This document shows positions 28,468 through 37,650 of a stretch of DNA of 64,000 bases, piece by piece (position 1 is the first letter of the stretch; the number at the start of each line of letters is the position of its first letter). Location of the stretch: the NCBI RefSeq assembly GCF_000300335.1, contig NZ_AMRM01000015.1, positions 1-64,000 of the forward strand, in the 5' to 3' direction. The stretch is from Nitratireductor pacificus pht-3B. GTDB taxonomy: Bacteria; Pseudomonadota; Alphaproteobacteria; Rhizobiales; Rhizobiaceae. The notes beneath the pieces are model-generated. The model was not told where the DNA came from and made no database searches. It saw only the letters and a program-made list of their open reading frames with translations. The position numbers and the translations under genes are program-made.

Positions 28468-29232
28468 ATGAAACCAGTGATACCCGTCCTTCCACCGGCG
28501 CGAACCATCGCCGTCCTGCCGCTCGGGGCAACCGAGCAGCATGGTCCGCATTTGCCTGCCGAAACGGACTGGATCATCGCCGAAGGCATAGCGCTGAAGG
28601 TGGAGAAAGCCCTGCCGGCCGGGCTCGACGCTCATTTTCTGCCCGTCGAGAAAGTCGGCTATTCGGTCGAGCACGCCGACTTTGCGCAAACCCGTTCCCT
28701 GCCCTTCGACGAGGCGATCGAACGCTGGATCGGCATCGGGGAAGCGCAGAGCAGGGCCGGTGTGCGGAAACTCGTCATACTCAACGCGCATGGCGGCAAC
28801 TCTCCCCTGATGACCGTCGTCGCGACTGAATTGCGCGTCCGTTTCGGCATGCTCGCCGTGGCGACGAGCTGGACGCGATTCGGGTATCCTCCGGAGCTGG
28901 TGTCCGACGAGGAGCGCGCGCTCGGCATCCACGGCGGCTTCATCGAGACGTCGGTGATGCTGGCGCTCCGGCCGGACCTCGTGGCGATGGAGAAGGCTCG
29001 CGACTTCGCCTCGGCGCAGACCCGGTTCCGCCGCGACTTCACCCATCTGCGCGCCTACGGGCCGCACGCGTTCGGCTGGATGATGAGCGATCTTTCGCCC
29101 GAAGGCGTCGCCGGCAATGCCGCTGCGGCCAGCGCTGAAGCGGGTCATCGCATCATCGACCACGCGGTCGCCGGCCTCGTCGAGCTGCTGATCGATGTCG
29201 ACCGCTTCGACCTCGCGCATTTCACGCGCTGA
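28468..29232 (+). CDS. Creatininase family amidohydrolase
   Basis: 254 residues of the creatininase/MftE fold. The metal ligands are visible: E23 and H25 in GATEQHGPHLP, D34 in AETD, H108 in NAHGGN and E160 in HGGFIET. The family contains creatinine amidohydrolase, FAPy deformylase (ArfB) and MftE peptidase, so the exact reaction is uncertain. No riboflavin or mycofactocin genes adjoin it. Divergent from a MarR regulator. Confidence 0.85.
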   Translation: MKPVIPVLPPARTIAVLPLGATEQHGPHLPAETDWIIAEGIALKVEKALPAGLDAHFLPVEKVGYSVEHADFAQTRSLPFDEAIERWIGIGEAQSRAGVRKLVILNAHGGNSPLMTVVATELRVRFGMLAVATSWTRFGYPPELVSDEERALGIHGGFIETSVMLALRPDLVAMEKARDFASAQTRFRRDFTHLRAYGPHAFGWMMSDLSPEGVAGNAAAASAEAGHRIIDHAVAGLVELLIDVDRFDLAHFTR

Positions 29233-29296
29233 ACCCGTGCAATCCGTTTCGTCTCCCCTTATATGAGGGTGAGCCAACCAAGCCTTGCGAGAAACC

Positions 29297-30391
29297 ATGT
29301 CCGACGCGCAGACCGCCACTCCATCAGAAACCGCGGCGCAGATCCCGGTAACGGTGCTCACCGGATATCTCGGCTCCGGCAAGACGACATTGCTCAACCG
29401 CATTCTCACGGAAGACCACGGCAAGCGCTACGCCGTCATCGTCAACGAGTTCGGCGAGATCGGCATCGACAACGATCTCATCGTCGAATCGGACGAAGAG
29501 ATCTACGAGATGAACAATGGCTGCATCTGCTGCACCGTCCGCGGCGACCTCGTCAGGGTCGTCGAGGGACTGATGCGCCGTCCGGGCCGCTTTGACGCCA
29601 TCATCGTCGAGACCACGGGCCTGGCCGATCCGGCGCCCGTCGCCCAGACCTTCTTCATGGACGACGATGTGCGCGCCAAGACCAAGCTCGACGCCGTTGT
29701 CGCCTTGGTGGATGCCAAGCACCTGCCCCTCAGGCTGAAGGATTCCAACGAGGCCGAGGACCAGATCGCCTTCGCCGACGTGGTCGTCCTCAACAAGACC
29801 GATCTGGTGACGCCCGAGGAGCTGGCGACCGTCGAGGCCACTGTCCGCGCCATCAATCCGTCGGCCCGCATCCACCGGACCGAGCGCGCCGGCGTGGCGC
29901 TGTCGGACGTGCTCGACCGCGGCGCCTTCGACCTGTCGCGGGCGCTCGACAACGACCCGCATTTCCTCGATCACGACCACCCCGACCATGTCTGTGGTCC
30001 CGATTGCGATCATGATCATCACCACCATCACGATCACGATCATCATGGCCACGATCACCATCACCATCATCACGGCGAAGCCTCGCCGATCCATGATGCC
30101 GGCGTGAAATCCATCTCCCTGCGGGGCGGCGAGATGGACCCGAAGAAGTTCCTGCCGTGGATCGAGAAGACCACCCAGATGGACGGGCCGAACATCCTGC
30201 GCCTGAAAGGCATCGTCGCCTTCGCCGACGACCCGGACCGATTCGTCGTCCAGGGCGTTCACATGATTCTCGAGGGCGACCATCAGCGGGCCTGGAAGGA
30301 GGGGGAGAAGCGCGAGACGCGTCTCGTCTTCATCGGGCGCGAACTCGACACGGAACGCCTGACACGCACCTTCGAAGCCTGCCAGGCGTAG
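29297..30391 (+). CDS. COG0523/CobW-family GTP-binding metallochaperone, His-rich
   Basis: 364 residues. Walker [10 protein letters not shown] at 23-31, the metal-binding CICC motif at 76-79 (NNGCICC), NKTD at 166-169 and a C-terminal CobW_C domain. Residues 225-259 form a strongly histidine-rich loop ([22 protein letters not shown]), typical of zinc-handling ZigA/ZagA members that deliver zinc during starvation. The ATG at 29297 is preferred; TTG 29285 would add four residues. Its TAG stop is the first triplet of repeat copy D. The WD40 gene behind it is a frequent partner of this family in alphaproteobacteria. Confidence 0.9.
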   Translation: MSDAQTATPSETAAQIPVTVLTGYLGSGKTTLLNRILTEDHGKRYAVIVNEFGEIGIDNDLIVESDEEIYEMNNGCICCTVRGDLVRVVEGLMRRPGRFDAIIVETTGLADPAPVAQTFFMDDDVRAKTKLDAVVALVDAKHLPLRLKDSNEAEDQIAFADVVVLNKTDLVTPEELATVEATVRAINPSARIHRTERAGVALSDVLDRGAFDLSRALDNDPHFLDHDHPDHVCGPDCDHDHHHHHDHDHHGHDHHHHHHGEASPIHDAGVKSISLRGGEMDPKKFLPWIEKTTQMDGPNILRLKGIVAFADDPDRFVVQGVHMILEGDHQRAWKEGEKRETRLVFIGRELDTERLTRTFEACQA

Positions 30392-30414
30392 ATCGTCGTG
30401 CGTCCGAATGGACG
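30389..30414. repeat. 106-bp element, copy D (5' hairpin only)
   Basis: TAGATCGTCGTGCGTCC-GAAT-GGACG corresponds to the left end of copy A, hairpin GCGTCC/GGACGC. Its first three bases are the stop codon of the metallochaperone gene. Confidence 0.6.
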
Positions 30415-30438
30415 CCGGCGGCCCAGTCGTAGCGCCAG

Positions 30439-30558
30439 GCGCCCTCGTGGTTCGGCAAGCTCATCATGAGGGCTGTTCAACCCCTCGCACGCGACACCGT
30501 TGCCGCGAGCAAACCGTGCAGTAGCCCTCATCGTGAGCTTGCCGAACCACGAGGGCGC
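30439..30558. repeat. Inverted repeat with 36-bp arms
   Basis: Arms 30439-30474 and 30523-30558 share GCGCCCTCGTGGTTCGGCAAGCTCA then ATGAGGGCT, differing only at two central bases (TC against CG when aligned). Spacer 48 bp. Related in core sequence (CCTCAT..TGAGC.TG.CGAA) to the pair at 46460-46562. Lies between the metallochaperone and WD40 genes. Confidence 0.85.
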
Positions 30559-30613
30559 TTGGCAATCGCATCGGCGGCCTGCTACAGCCCGGACGATTTC
30601 AGGAGCCCGCCGC

Positions 30614-31588
30614 ATGCCCACAGTCGCCCCCCTCGACCTCGACAGTCACGCCATCACCGTTGCCTGGCTGGATGACATCCCGCATTTCGCGCTGGCCGAC
30701 GGCGTCGTGCACAGGCTCGATCATGGACACAAATGGGTTGAGGCCCATGACGGCCTGCTCACCGCCTGCCCCGATCTTTCCGAAACGTCGCTTGTCACCG
30801 GCGGCGAGGATGGCAGGGTCATGGCCGTTTCGACCGATGGCACGGCCACGCAACTGGCCGAGATCGGCCGCAAATGGGTTACCAGCGTCGCCGCCGGCCC
30901 GCAGGGCGCGGTCGGCTTCGCATCCGGGCGGACGGCCTATGTGCGCTTCGCCGATGGCAAGCTGCGCGAGTTCCCGCATCCGCGCTCGGCCGAAGGCCTG
31001 GCGTTCGCGCCGAAAGGCATGCGGCTGGCGGTCGCCCGGTACAACGGCGCGACGCTGCATTTTCCCGCCACGGACGGCAAACCGGTCGAGCTGGAATGGG
31101 CCGGCGCGCACACGGATGTGAGCTTTTCGCCGGACGGAAAATTCCTGATCACCACCATGCAGGAGAACGCGCTGCACGGCTGGAAGCTGGCCGACGGCAA
31201 GCACATGCGCATGGCCGGCTATCCCGCCAAGGTGAAGAGTTTCTCCTGGAGCGCCAAAGGAAAATGGCTCGCCACCTCCGGCGCCCCGGCAGCCGTCGTC
31301 TGGCCGTTTCAGGCGAAGGACGGACCGATGGGCAAGGCGCCGCTGGAACTGGGCACGCGCGGCGACACCATGGTCACGCAGGTCTGCTGCCACCGGACCG
31401 AGGAGATCGCCGCCATCGGCTATGCCGACGGCATGGTGCTCGCCGCCCGCTTCGCCGACCAGAAGGAAGTGCTCCTGCGGCGCGCGGGCAAGGGCGCCAT
31501 CACCGCGCTCGCCTGGGACCGGGAAGGCCGGCGTCTCGCCTTCGGCGCCGAGACCGGCGAATGCGGTGTGGTCGACATCGCCGGCTGA
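30614..31588 (+). CDS. WD40 repeat protein
   Basis: 324 residues predicted to form a beta propeller: repeated blades with patterns such as GAHTDVSFSPDGKFLITTM, AKVKSFSWSAKGKWLATSG and GAITALAWDREGRRLAFGAETG. No signal peptide, so cytoplasmic. AGGAG is 8-9 nt before the ATG. Gene order after a COG0523 metallochaperone suggests a role as protein scaffold in metal supply, which is inference from context. Confidence 0.85.
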   Translation: MPTVAPLDLDSHAITVAWLDDIPHFALADGVVHRLDHGHKWVEAHDGLLTACPDLSETSLVTGGEDGRVMAVSTDGTATQLAEIGRKWVTSVAAGPQGAVGFASGRTAYVRFADGKLREFPHPRSAEGLAFAPKGMRLAVARYNGATLHFPATDGKPVELEWAGAHTDVSFSPDGKFLITTMQENALHGWKLADGKHMRMAGYPAKVKSFSWSAKGKWLATSGAPAAVVWPFQAKDGPMGKAPLELGTRGDTMVTQVCCHRTEEIAAIGYADGMVLAARFADQKEVLLRRAGKGAITALAWDREGRRLAFGAETGECGVVDIAG

Positions 31589-31709
31589 TCGAGGGCCACC
31601 GGCCGGCTTGCAGCGCACGGCGCTTTCGATAAGCTCCATCCTGAATCAGGGAGGCCGCGATCCGAATGCCAAGCCGACTTCATGCACCACGGAAGCGGCC
31701 GGCTGTGTC

Positions 31710-32345
31710 GTGCAACTGACGCGAAAGACCTATCAGGAACTGCTGCGGCTGGCCCGCCGCCATGCCTATGCGCGCCATGACGCGGATGACCTGCTGCACG
31801 ATGCGCTGATTGCGGCAATCGCCGATGGGCGGGAACCGGGCGCCGTCAACCGCGCCTGGCTCAACGGCGTCATGCGCAACATCAACGCCATGAACCTCCG
31901 CACCCGGGGGCGGCGTCAGAGACGCGAGACCACAGTGGCAACCCTGCCACCCGCGCCACCGGAGCCCCGCGCGGACCCGCGCACGCTGATGGGCGGCCTG
32001 CCGCCTTCCCTCGCCATCGTCGCGCTCCTGGCCTTCACCGGCCACACACGAGCCGAGATCAGGCACCTGCTGCGCATTTCCGACGACGCGCTGCGCCAGC
32101 GCATTTCTTCCCTGCGGAAAACGCTTTCGGGCCGCGCTTCGGCGGCCGGCGGAGAATGGAATTGCGGCCGGGAACCGATGCTGGCCTTCGGCGCGATACG
32201 CCGATCCCTGCTCCCCTTCGTCCGCAAGGCGGACATCCTGCTCGCCAGCCACGACCCCGACGGGCATCTGTTTGCGATAAAAATTCCGCGCCCGGCTCAC
32301 AAACAGGCAAGCGGCGGCAACAGATCATCGGAACGCAACCCGTAA
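31710..32345 (+). CDS. Sigma-70-like (ECF) protein
   Basis: About 211 residues. A region-2-like stretch ARRHAYARHDADDLLHDALIAAI and a region-4-like helix-turn-helix (ALLAFTGHTRAEIRHLLRISDDALRQRISSLRK) are visible, linked by a short basic segment (RTRGRRQRRE). A C-terminal 70-residue extension (FVRKADILLASHDPDGHLFAIK) is not part of classical ECF factors. GTG 31710 is the best in-frame start but lacks a near Shine-Dalgarno sequence; a 17-codon ORF with GGGAGG overlaps it. The next gene, a VOC protein, starts 15 bp later. Confidence 0.65.
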   Translation: MQLTRKTYQELLRLARRHAYARHDADDLLHDALIAAIADGREPGAVNRAWLNGVMRNINAMNLRTRGRRQRRETTVATLPPAPPEPRADPRTLMGGLPPSLAIVALLAFTGHTRAEIRHLLRISDDALRQRISSLRKTLSGRASAAGGEWNCGREPMLAFGAIRRSLLPFVRKADILLASHDPDGHLFAIKIPRPAHKQASGGNRSSERNP

Positions 32346-32360
32346 CCTCAAGGAACACAC

Positions 32361-32750
32361 ATGCTTTCGAAAACGCGCATCGGCAATATCTGCTTCTACG
32401 TCAACGACATCGACCGCACGGAAAAATTCTACCGAGACGTCATGGGCCTTCAGGTCCAGAGAATGGAAGCCGAGAAGGACGAAGGCGACTGGCTCCTGGC
32501 GTCCATCGAGAACAATGTGGACCTGATCTTCTTCAAGGCCGAATGCAAGCCGGGCAACTCGCCGATCATCGTGTTCGACCTCAACGAGGGCGGCATCGAC
32601 GATATGGTCAGCGATCTGGCGCGGCAGGGCGCGACCATCGTCACCCCCGTAAGCCACGCGCCGGGCGGCTGGTCGGCGGAGTTCGCCGATCCGGACGGCC
32701 ACGTGATCTCGCTTTACCAGGATGCCGCCGCGTCCAGAAGCAGACGCTGA
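32361..32750 (+). CDS. VOC (glyoxalase/bleomycin-resistance) family protein
   Basis: 129 residues, one vicinal-oxygen-chelate module: IGNICFYVNDIDRTEKFYRDVMGLQV at the start and GWSAEFADPDGHVISLYQ at the end. His and Glu positions of metal-binding members are only partly recognisable, so enzyme activity is unassigned. AAGGAA lies upstream of the ATG. Probably co-transcribed with the sigma-like gene. Confidence 0.82.
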   Translation: MLSKTRIGNICFYVNDIDRTEKFYRDVMGLQVQRMEAEKDEGDWLLASIENNVDLIFFKAECKPGNSPIIVFDLNEGGIDDMVSDLARQGATIVTPVSHAPGGWSAEFADPDGHVISLYQDAAASRSRR

Positions 32751-32767
32751 CGGCCCCCGGCACGGCC

Positions 32768-34039
32768 TCAAACCACGAGCACGACCCGAAGGTCGTTGAC
32801 ATTCGTGCCGGTCGGCCCCGGCACGAAAAGGTCTCCCAACGCGTCGAAGGCGCCCCAGGCATCGTGCGCGGCAAGCAGCGCCTTCGGGTCCTGCCCGACG
32901 GCGCGCAGGCGTGCAATGCTCGTCTGGTCGGCGAAGGCACCGGCATTGTCCTCCGAACCGTCGATCCCGTCCGTGTCGGCGGCGAAGGCGGAGACACCAT
33001 CCACGCCGTCGATGCCATGCGCCAGCGCCAGCAGGAACTCGCTGTTGCGCCCGCCGCGTCCCCCGTCCGCGCGGATGGTGACCGTCGTTTCTCCACCCGA
33101 GAGCATCACGACCGGCTTCGCGAAAGGCCGGCCGCGCGTGGCGATCTCGCGGGCGATGGCCGCATGGACGCCGCCCACTTCACGCGCCTCGCCCTCGATG
33201 GCGTCGGACAGGATAACCGCGGGCACGCCCTGCTTTTCCGCCGCCCGCGCCGCCGCCTCCAGCGACCGCGCCGCCGAGGCGATCACATGCACCTTATTGC
33301 CGGCGAACCTCGGATCGCCGGGCGCCGGGGCATCGGCCTCGGGCGAGGCGAGATGCGCCATCACGGCCGGCGGCAGGGTCATTCCATAAGCGCGCACGAT
33401 GTCGAGCGCATCCTGGCGGGTCGCGTCGTTGGGAACCGTCGGTCCCGATGACACCAGGGCCGGATCATCGCCGGGTATATCGGAGACGACGAGCGAAACG
33501 ACCCGCGCCGGATGGGCCGCCGCCGCGAGACGCCCGCCCTTGATGGCGGAGATGTGCTTGCGCACGGTGTTCATCGCGGAGATCGGTGCGCCTGAGGCAA
33601 GCAGTGCCCGGTTGACGGCGATCTCGTCCGCGAGCGTCAGCGTGCCGGCCGGCGCCGGCAGCAGGGCCGACCCGCCGCCGCACACGAGGGCAATCACCAG
33701 ATCGTCCGCGGTCAGGCCGTCGACCAGCTTGAGAAGGCGCTGCGCTGCCACAAGGCCGGCCTCGTCGGGCACGGGATGCGATGCCTCGGCGACCTCGATG
33801 GAGCGCGTCGGCGCGCCATAGCCATAGCGGGTCACCACAAGCCCCTCGAGCGGACCGTCCCAGGCGGCCTCGAGCGCCTGCGCCATCTGCGCGGCACCCT
33901 TGCCGGCCCCGACGACGATCGTGCGCCCCTTCGGCCTCGCAGGAAGAAAGTCGCCGATCACCGCCGCCGGATCGGCGGCCGCAACCGCCGCTTCGAAAAG
34001 GCTGGTGAAGAATGCCCGTCGATCAAATGCCCCGCTCAA
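32768..34039 (-). CDS. Glycerate 2-kinase (MOFRL family, TtuD-like)
   Basis: 423 residues. GKGAAQMAQALE and LVCGGGSALLPAP in the N-terminal domain and SGGETTVTIRADGGRGGRNSEF plus DTDGIDGSEDNAGA in the MOFRL C-terminal domain identify the family, annotated variously as hydroxypyruvate reductase TtuD or glycerate 2-kinase. Phosphorylating glycerate would feed glyoxylate carbon from purine breakdown into glycolysis. It is the last gene of the guaD-adjacent minus-strand run; 15-bp gap from guaD. Confidence 0.88.
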   Translation of the reverse strand: MSGAFDRRAFFTSLFEAAVAAADPAAVIGDFLPARPKGRTIVVGAGKGAAQMAQALEAAWDGPLEGLVVTRYGYGAPTRSIEVAEASHPVPDEAGLVAAQRLLKLVDGLTADDLVIALVCGGGSALLPAPAGTLTLADEIAVNRALLASGAPISAMNTVRKHISAIKGGRLAAAAHPARVVSLVVSDIPGDDPALVSSGPTVPNDATRQDALDIVRAYGMTLPPAVMAHLASPEADAPAPGDPRFAGNKVHVIASAARSLEAAARAAEKQGVPAVILSDAIEGEAREVGGVHAAIAREIATRGRPFAKPVVMLSGGETTVTIRADGGRGGRNSEFLLALAHGIDGVDGVSAFAADTDGIDGSEDNAGAFADQTSIARLRAVGQDPKALLAAHDAWGAFDALGDLFVPGPTGTNVNDLRVVLVV

Positions 34040-34054
34040 TGCTGTCCCCCTGCC

Positions 34055-35362
34055 CTACAGTTCGCTCTTCAGCGCCTCCCCCGCGACGTAGGTTTCCACC
34101 ACGGCGCGGTCGTCGCCGAGCGTCTGTAGCACAAAAAGCTCCTCCGCCAGACCTTTCGCGCGCTCCATCCGCAGCGCCATGGCGGGCGTCGCCCGCGCGT
34201 CGAGCACGACGAGATCGGCATCCGTTCCAGCATCCAGCGTGCCGATCCGGTCCGACAGGGACAAGGCTTCGGCATTGCCCCGGGTGATATGCCAGAAAGA
34301 GGCGAACGGATTGAGCTTCTCGCCGTTGAGCGCGATGACCTTGTAGCCCTCGTCCATGGTCTTGAGCATGGAATAGCTGGTGCCGCCGCCGACATCCGTT
34401 GCCGTGGCGATCCGCAATGACTTGGTCCGCTTGCGATAGCGCTGGTAGTCGAACAGGCCGGACCCGAGGAAAAGGTTGGAGGTGGGGCAGAAGACCGCCA
34501 CGGAGCCGGTGTCGGCCAGCGCGTCGGCTTCACGTTCGGATAGGTGGATGCAATGCCCGAGAAGCGCCTTCGGTCCCAGCAGGCCGTAGCGCTCATAGAT
34601 GCCGGTATAGTCCGGCGCGTCCGGATAAAGCTCCCCGGTAAAGGCGATCTCGTCGTGGTTCTCCGACAGATGCGTCTGCATGTGCAGGTCCGGAAACTCG
34701 CGCATCAGCGCGCCCGCCATCTCGAGCTGCTCTGGCGACGAGGTGATGGCGAAGCGCGGCGTGACCGCATAGTGAAGCCGCCCCTTGCCATGCCAGTCGG
34801 CGATCAGCGCCTTCGTGTCGTCATAGGAGGATTGCGGCGTGTCGGTCAGCCCCTCCGGAGCGTTGCGGTCCATCATCACCTTGCCGCCGACGACGCACAT
34901 CCTGCGGCCGAGCGCCTCTGCGAAGAACGCCTCCGCGCTCTCCTTGTGCACCGAGCAATAGGCGGCGACGGTGGTCGTGCCGTTGCGCAGCAGCTCGTTG
35001 AGGAACAGGCGGGCGATGCGCCGCCCGTGCTGCAGGTCACGGAATTCCGTCTCCTCGGGAAAGGTGTAGTCGTTGAGCCAGTCGAGCAGTTCGGCGCCAT
35101 AGCTGGCGATCATCTGCATCTGCGGGAAATGCGCATGCGCGTCGATGAAGCCCGGCAGGATCAGGTGCGGGCGATGGTCGACCGTCTCATGGCCGGGCGC
35201 GGCGCGCGCCGAGACGTCGGCAAAGCCGCCCGAAGCAGCAATCACGCCATCCTCGATCAGCACGGCGCCGTCTTCCTCGTAGGAATAGGCGCCGTGATCC
35301 TCCATGCTTTTCGGCTCCGCATGGAACGTCAGCAGGCGTCCACGGATCAGCGTCTGGACCAT
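34055..35362 (-). CDS. guaD: Guanine deaminase
   Basis: Converts guanine to xanthine and ammonia; 435 residues, amidohydrolase superfamily. Metal ligands H76 and H78 in FIDAHAHFPQ, then THLSENHDE, GHCIHLS and the TDVGGG aspartate. The start ATG is at 35362, 3 bp after the urate hydroxylase gene ends, so the two are co-transcribed. The product xanthine is the substrate of the XdhABC enzyme encoded nearby. Confidence 0.94.
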   Translation of the reverse strand: MVQTLIRGRLLTFHAEPKSMEDHGAYSYEEDGAVLIEDGVIAASGGFADVSARAAPGHETVDHRPHLILPGFIDAHAHFPQMQMIASYGAELLDWLNDYTFPEETEFRDLQHGRRIARLFLNELLRNGTTTVAAYCSVHKESAEAFFAEALGRRMCVVGGKVMMDRNAPEGLTDTPQSSYDDTKALIADWHGKGRLHYAVTPRFAITSSPEQLEMAGALMREFPDLHMQTHLSENHDEIAFTGELYPDAPDYTGIYERYGLLGPKALLGHCIHLSEREADALADTGSVAVFCPTSNLFLGSGLFDYQRYRKRTKSLRIATATDVGGGTSYSMLKTMDEGYKVIALNGEKLNPFASFWHITRGNAEALSLSDRIGTLDAGTDADLVVLDARATPAMALRMERAKGLAEELFVLQTLGDDRAVVETYVAGEALKSEL

Positions 35363-35365
35363 TGG

Positions 35366-36580
35366 CTAGCGGGCCTCCTCGAACCAGGTGACGAGCAGGC
35401 GGCGCTCGCCCTCGGTGATGCCCGACACGTTGGCGGGCGGCATGGCATGGCTGCGGCCGGCCTGCAAGTAGATCTCGCGCGCCTGCGCGGCGATTGCCGC
35501 GTCGCTGTCGAGGATCACGTTCTTCGGCGCGGCGTGAATGCCCTCATAGCCGGGTTCGGCCGCGTGGCACATGGCGCAGCGACCCATCACCGTGTCGCGC
35601 ACGGCCGGGAAATGCGTCGAGGCGGCGAAGCGTTCGCCGGCCGCCGAAAGCCTTGTCTCGCCGGTCAGCACCGCGGGCACGGTCGATAGCCACATGACGA
35701 TGATGAACAGAACCCCGGCCAGTCCCCAGGTCCAGTGCGGCGTGCCCCGGCGCGCATGAACCGTGTTGAAATAGTGCCGGATCAGGACGCCGATGATGAA
35801 GATGATCGAGGCGATCACCCAGTTGAACTGCGTGCCGAACGCCAGCGGGTAGTGGTTCGACAGCATCAGGAAGACCACCGGCAGCGTCAGGTAGTTGTTG
35901 TGCAGCGAGCGCTGCTTGGCCTGCATGCCGAGCTTAGGCTCGGGCGTCCTGCCGGCCTTCAGGTCGGCGACGACGATCTTCTGGTTGGGAATGATGATGA
36001 GGAACACGTTCGCCGTCATGATCGTCGCGGTGAAGACGCCCAGATGCAGGAAGGCCGCCCGCCCTGTGAACAACTGCGTGTAGCCCCAGCTCATGGCCAC
36101 CAGGATCGCGTAGAGCACGAGCATCAGGACGGTGTCGCTCCGGCCCAGCGGCGACTTGCACAGGAGATCGTAGAGGATCCAGCCGAGGCCGATCGACGCC
36201 AGCGAGATGAGGATGCCCACGGGCGCCGAAACGTCGAGCACGTTGCGGTCCACCAGATAGAGATCGGCCCCCGCATAGTAGACGATGGCCAGCAGCGCGA
36301 AACCCGACAGCCAGGTGGCGTAGGATTCCCATTTGAACCAGGTCAGGTGCTCCGGCATCGCCGCCGGCGCAACCATGTATTTCTGGATGTGGTAGAAGCC
36401 GCCGCCGTGCACCTGCCATTCCTCGCCCGCGACGCCGTGCGGCAGGCCGGGCCGTTTGGTCAGCCCCAGGTCCAGCGCGATGAAGTAGAAGGACGAGCCG
36501 ATCCAGGCGATGGCCGTCACCACGTGGAGCCAGCGGACGCCGAAGGCCAGCCAGTCCCACAGAATCGCAAAGTCGTTCAT
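35366..36580 (-). CDS. puuD: Membrane-bound urate hydroxylase with cytochrome c domain
   Basis: 404 residues: about eight transmembrane helices (residues 10-300) of the DUF989 type followed by a C-terminal cytochrome c domain with haem motif CAMCH at 335-339 and a Met ligand in SHAMPPANVSG. This enzyme oxidises urate to 5-hydroxyisourate and passes electrons to the respiratory chain, so no peroxide is made. First gene of the puuD-guaD-glycerate kinase unit; divergent from a LysR gene with a LysR-type box between them. Confidence 0.93.
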   Translation of the reverse strand: MNDFAILWDWLAFGVRWLHVVTAIAWIGSSFYFIALDLGLTKRPGLPHGVAGEEWQVHGGGFYHIQKYMVAPAAMPEHLTWFKWESYATWLSGFALLAIVYYAGADLYLVDRNVLDVSAPVGILISLASIGLGWILYDLLCKSPLGRSDTVLMLVLYAILVAMSWGYTQLFTGRAAFLHLGVFTATIMTANVFLIIIPNQKIVVADLKAGRTPEPKLGMQAKQRSLHNNYLTLPVVFLMLSNHYPLAFGTQFNWVIASIIFIIGVLIRHYFNTVHARRGTPHWTWGLAGVLFIIVMWLSTVPAVLTGETRLSAAGERFAASTHFPAVRDTVMGRCAMCHAAEPGYEGIHAAPKNVILDSDAAIAAQAREIYLQAGRSHAMPPANVSGITEGERRLLVTWFEEAR

Positions 36581-36652
36581 GCTCGTTCCTCATCCAGCAG
36601 AGGCCCAAGGTTACGATCTCCCGTATAAACAGAAAGCGGGGATAAGCACGAT

Positions 36653-36674
36653 GACTTTCAAATTTTTCTGGAAA
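36653..36674. promoter_or_regulatory. LysR-type box, purine locus site 1
   Basis: GACTTTCAAATTTTTCTGGAAA: TTTC-N11-GAAA fits the T-N11-A rule of LysR regulators. It lies in the 134-bp region between puuD (minus) and the LysR gene (plus), and the same 22 bases with one change recur at 42943-42964. Confidence 0.7.
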
Positions 36675-36714
36675 ATAATGCCCCCGACCAATCGGGATCG
36701 CGCCGGGATCGTAC

Positions 36715-37629
36715 ATGGCCTATCTGGACAACATCGCCGTTTTCGTCCGCGTCGTCGAGCTGGGCAACCTGTCGGCGGCTGGCCGCGACATGCGTCTTTC
36801 ACCGGCGGTCGCATCGAACCGGGTGAAGGAACTCGAGCGGCATCTCGGCGTCCGCCTGTTCAACCGGACGACACGGCAGCTGACGCCGACCGAGCAGGGG
36901 CGCGCCTTCTACGAGGGCGCGCGCAAGGTTCTGGACGCCGTGCAGGAGGCCGAAGCCTCGGTCGCCGCCCTTTCCGGTCATCCGCGCGGCATCATCCGCG
37001 TCACCGCGCCGCTCGGCATCGGCAAGCGGCTGATCGCCAGCGGCATTCCCGAATTCCGCGACAAATACCCCGAGATCGAGGTGCGGCTGCGCCTGTCCGA
37101 CCACGAGGTCGACATGATGCGCGAGGGCATCGACGTGGCGTTCAAGCTGGGCATTCTGGAGAATTCCAGCTTCCGCATGCGCGGCATCATGGAGTGCGAG
37201 CGCGTCCTGGCAGCCGCACCCGACTATCTGGCGCAGCGCGGCGAGCCGGCGGGCCCTCAGGAACTCGTCGATGGCGGCTATGACTGCCTGATGCTGCGCT
37301 TTCCCGGCGCCCGGGAGCATTTCTGGACCCTGCAGACCGGCGACGGCCCGCAGAAGTTCGAGGTCAGCGGCCCCTATGATTCCGACGATGGCGACGTGAT
37401 CACCGATTGGGCGCTGGCCGGGCATGGCATCGTCAACAAGCCGCGCTTCGAGATAGAGCCCTATCTGCGCGACGGGCGGCTGAAAGTGGTCCTGCCGCAG
37501 ACGCCACCCGTGCCCGTCCGCCTCGCCGCCCTCTACCCGCACAAGAAATTCCAGGACCCGAAGGTCCGCCTTCTGGTCGATTTCATGACGGCGCGCTGCC
37601 AGCGCATGATCGGTGAGATCCTGGCGTGA
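36715..37629 (+). CDS. LysR family regulator, probable purine catabolism regulator
   Basis: 304 residues. HTH at about 17-50 (LGNLSAAGRDMRLSPAVASNRVKELERHLGVRLFNRTTR) and a periplasmic-binding-like effector domain. Divergent from puuD and next to the xdh genes, so a purine intermediate is a reasonable inducer. The Shine-Dalgarno sequence is weak. Control of puuD and of the uraH/puuE divergon is inferred from the shared TTTC-N11-GAAA boxes. Confidence 0.88.
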   Translation: MAYLDNIAVFVRVVELGNLSAAGRDMRLSPAVASNRVKELERHLGVRLFNRTTRQLTPTEQGRAFYEGARKVLDAVQEAEASVAALSGHPRGIIRVTAPLGIGKRLIASGIPEFRDKYPEIEVRLRLSDHEVDMMREGIDVAFKLGILENSSFRMRGIMECERVLAAAPDYLAQRGEPAGPQELVDGGYDCLMLRFPGAREHFWTLQTGDGPQKFEVSGPYDSDDGDVITDWALAGHGIVNKPRFEIEPYLRDGRLKVVLPQTPPVPVRLAALYPHKKFQDPKVRLLVDFMTARCQRMIGEILA

Positions 37630-37650
37630 GCCAACCGCATACGCGGCGCA

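Noticed and set aside
29990-30085. Low-complexity CATCAC-type tract that could be read as a DNA microsatellite
   Set aside because: It lies in frame in the COG0523 gene and encodes the expected His-rich metal-binding loop.
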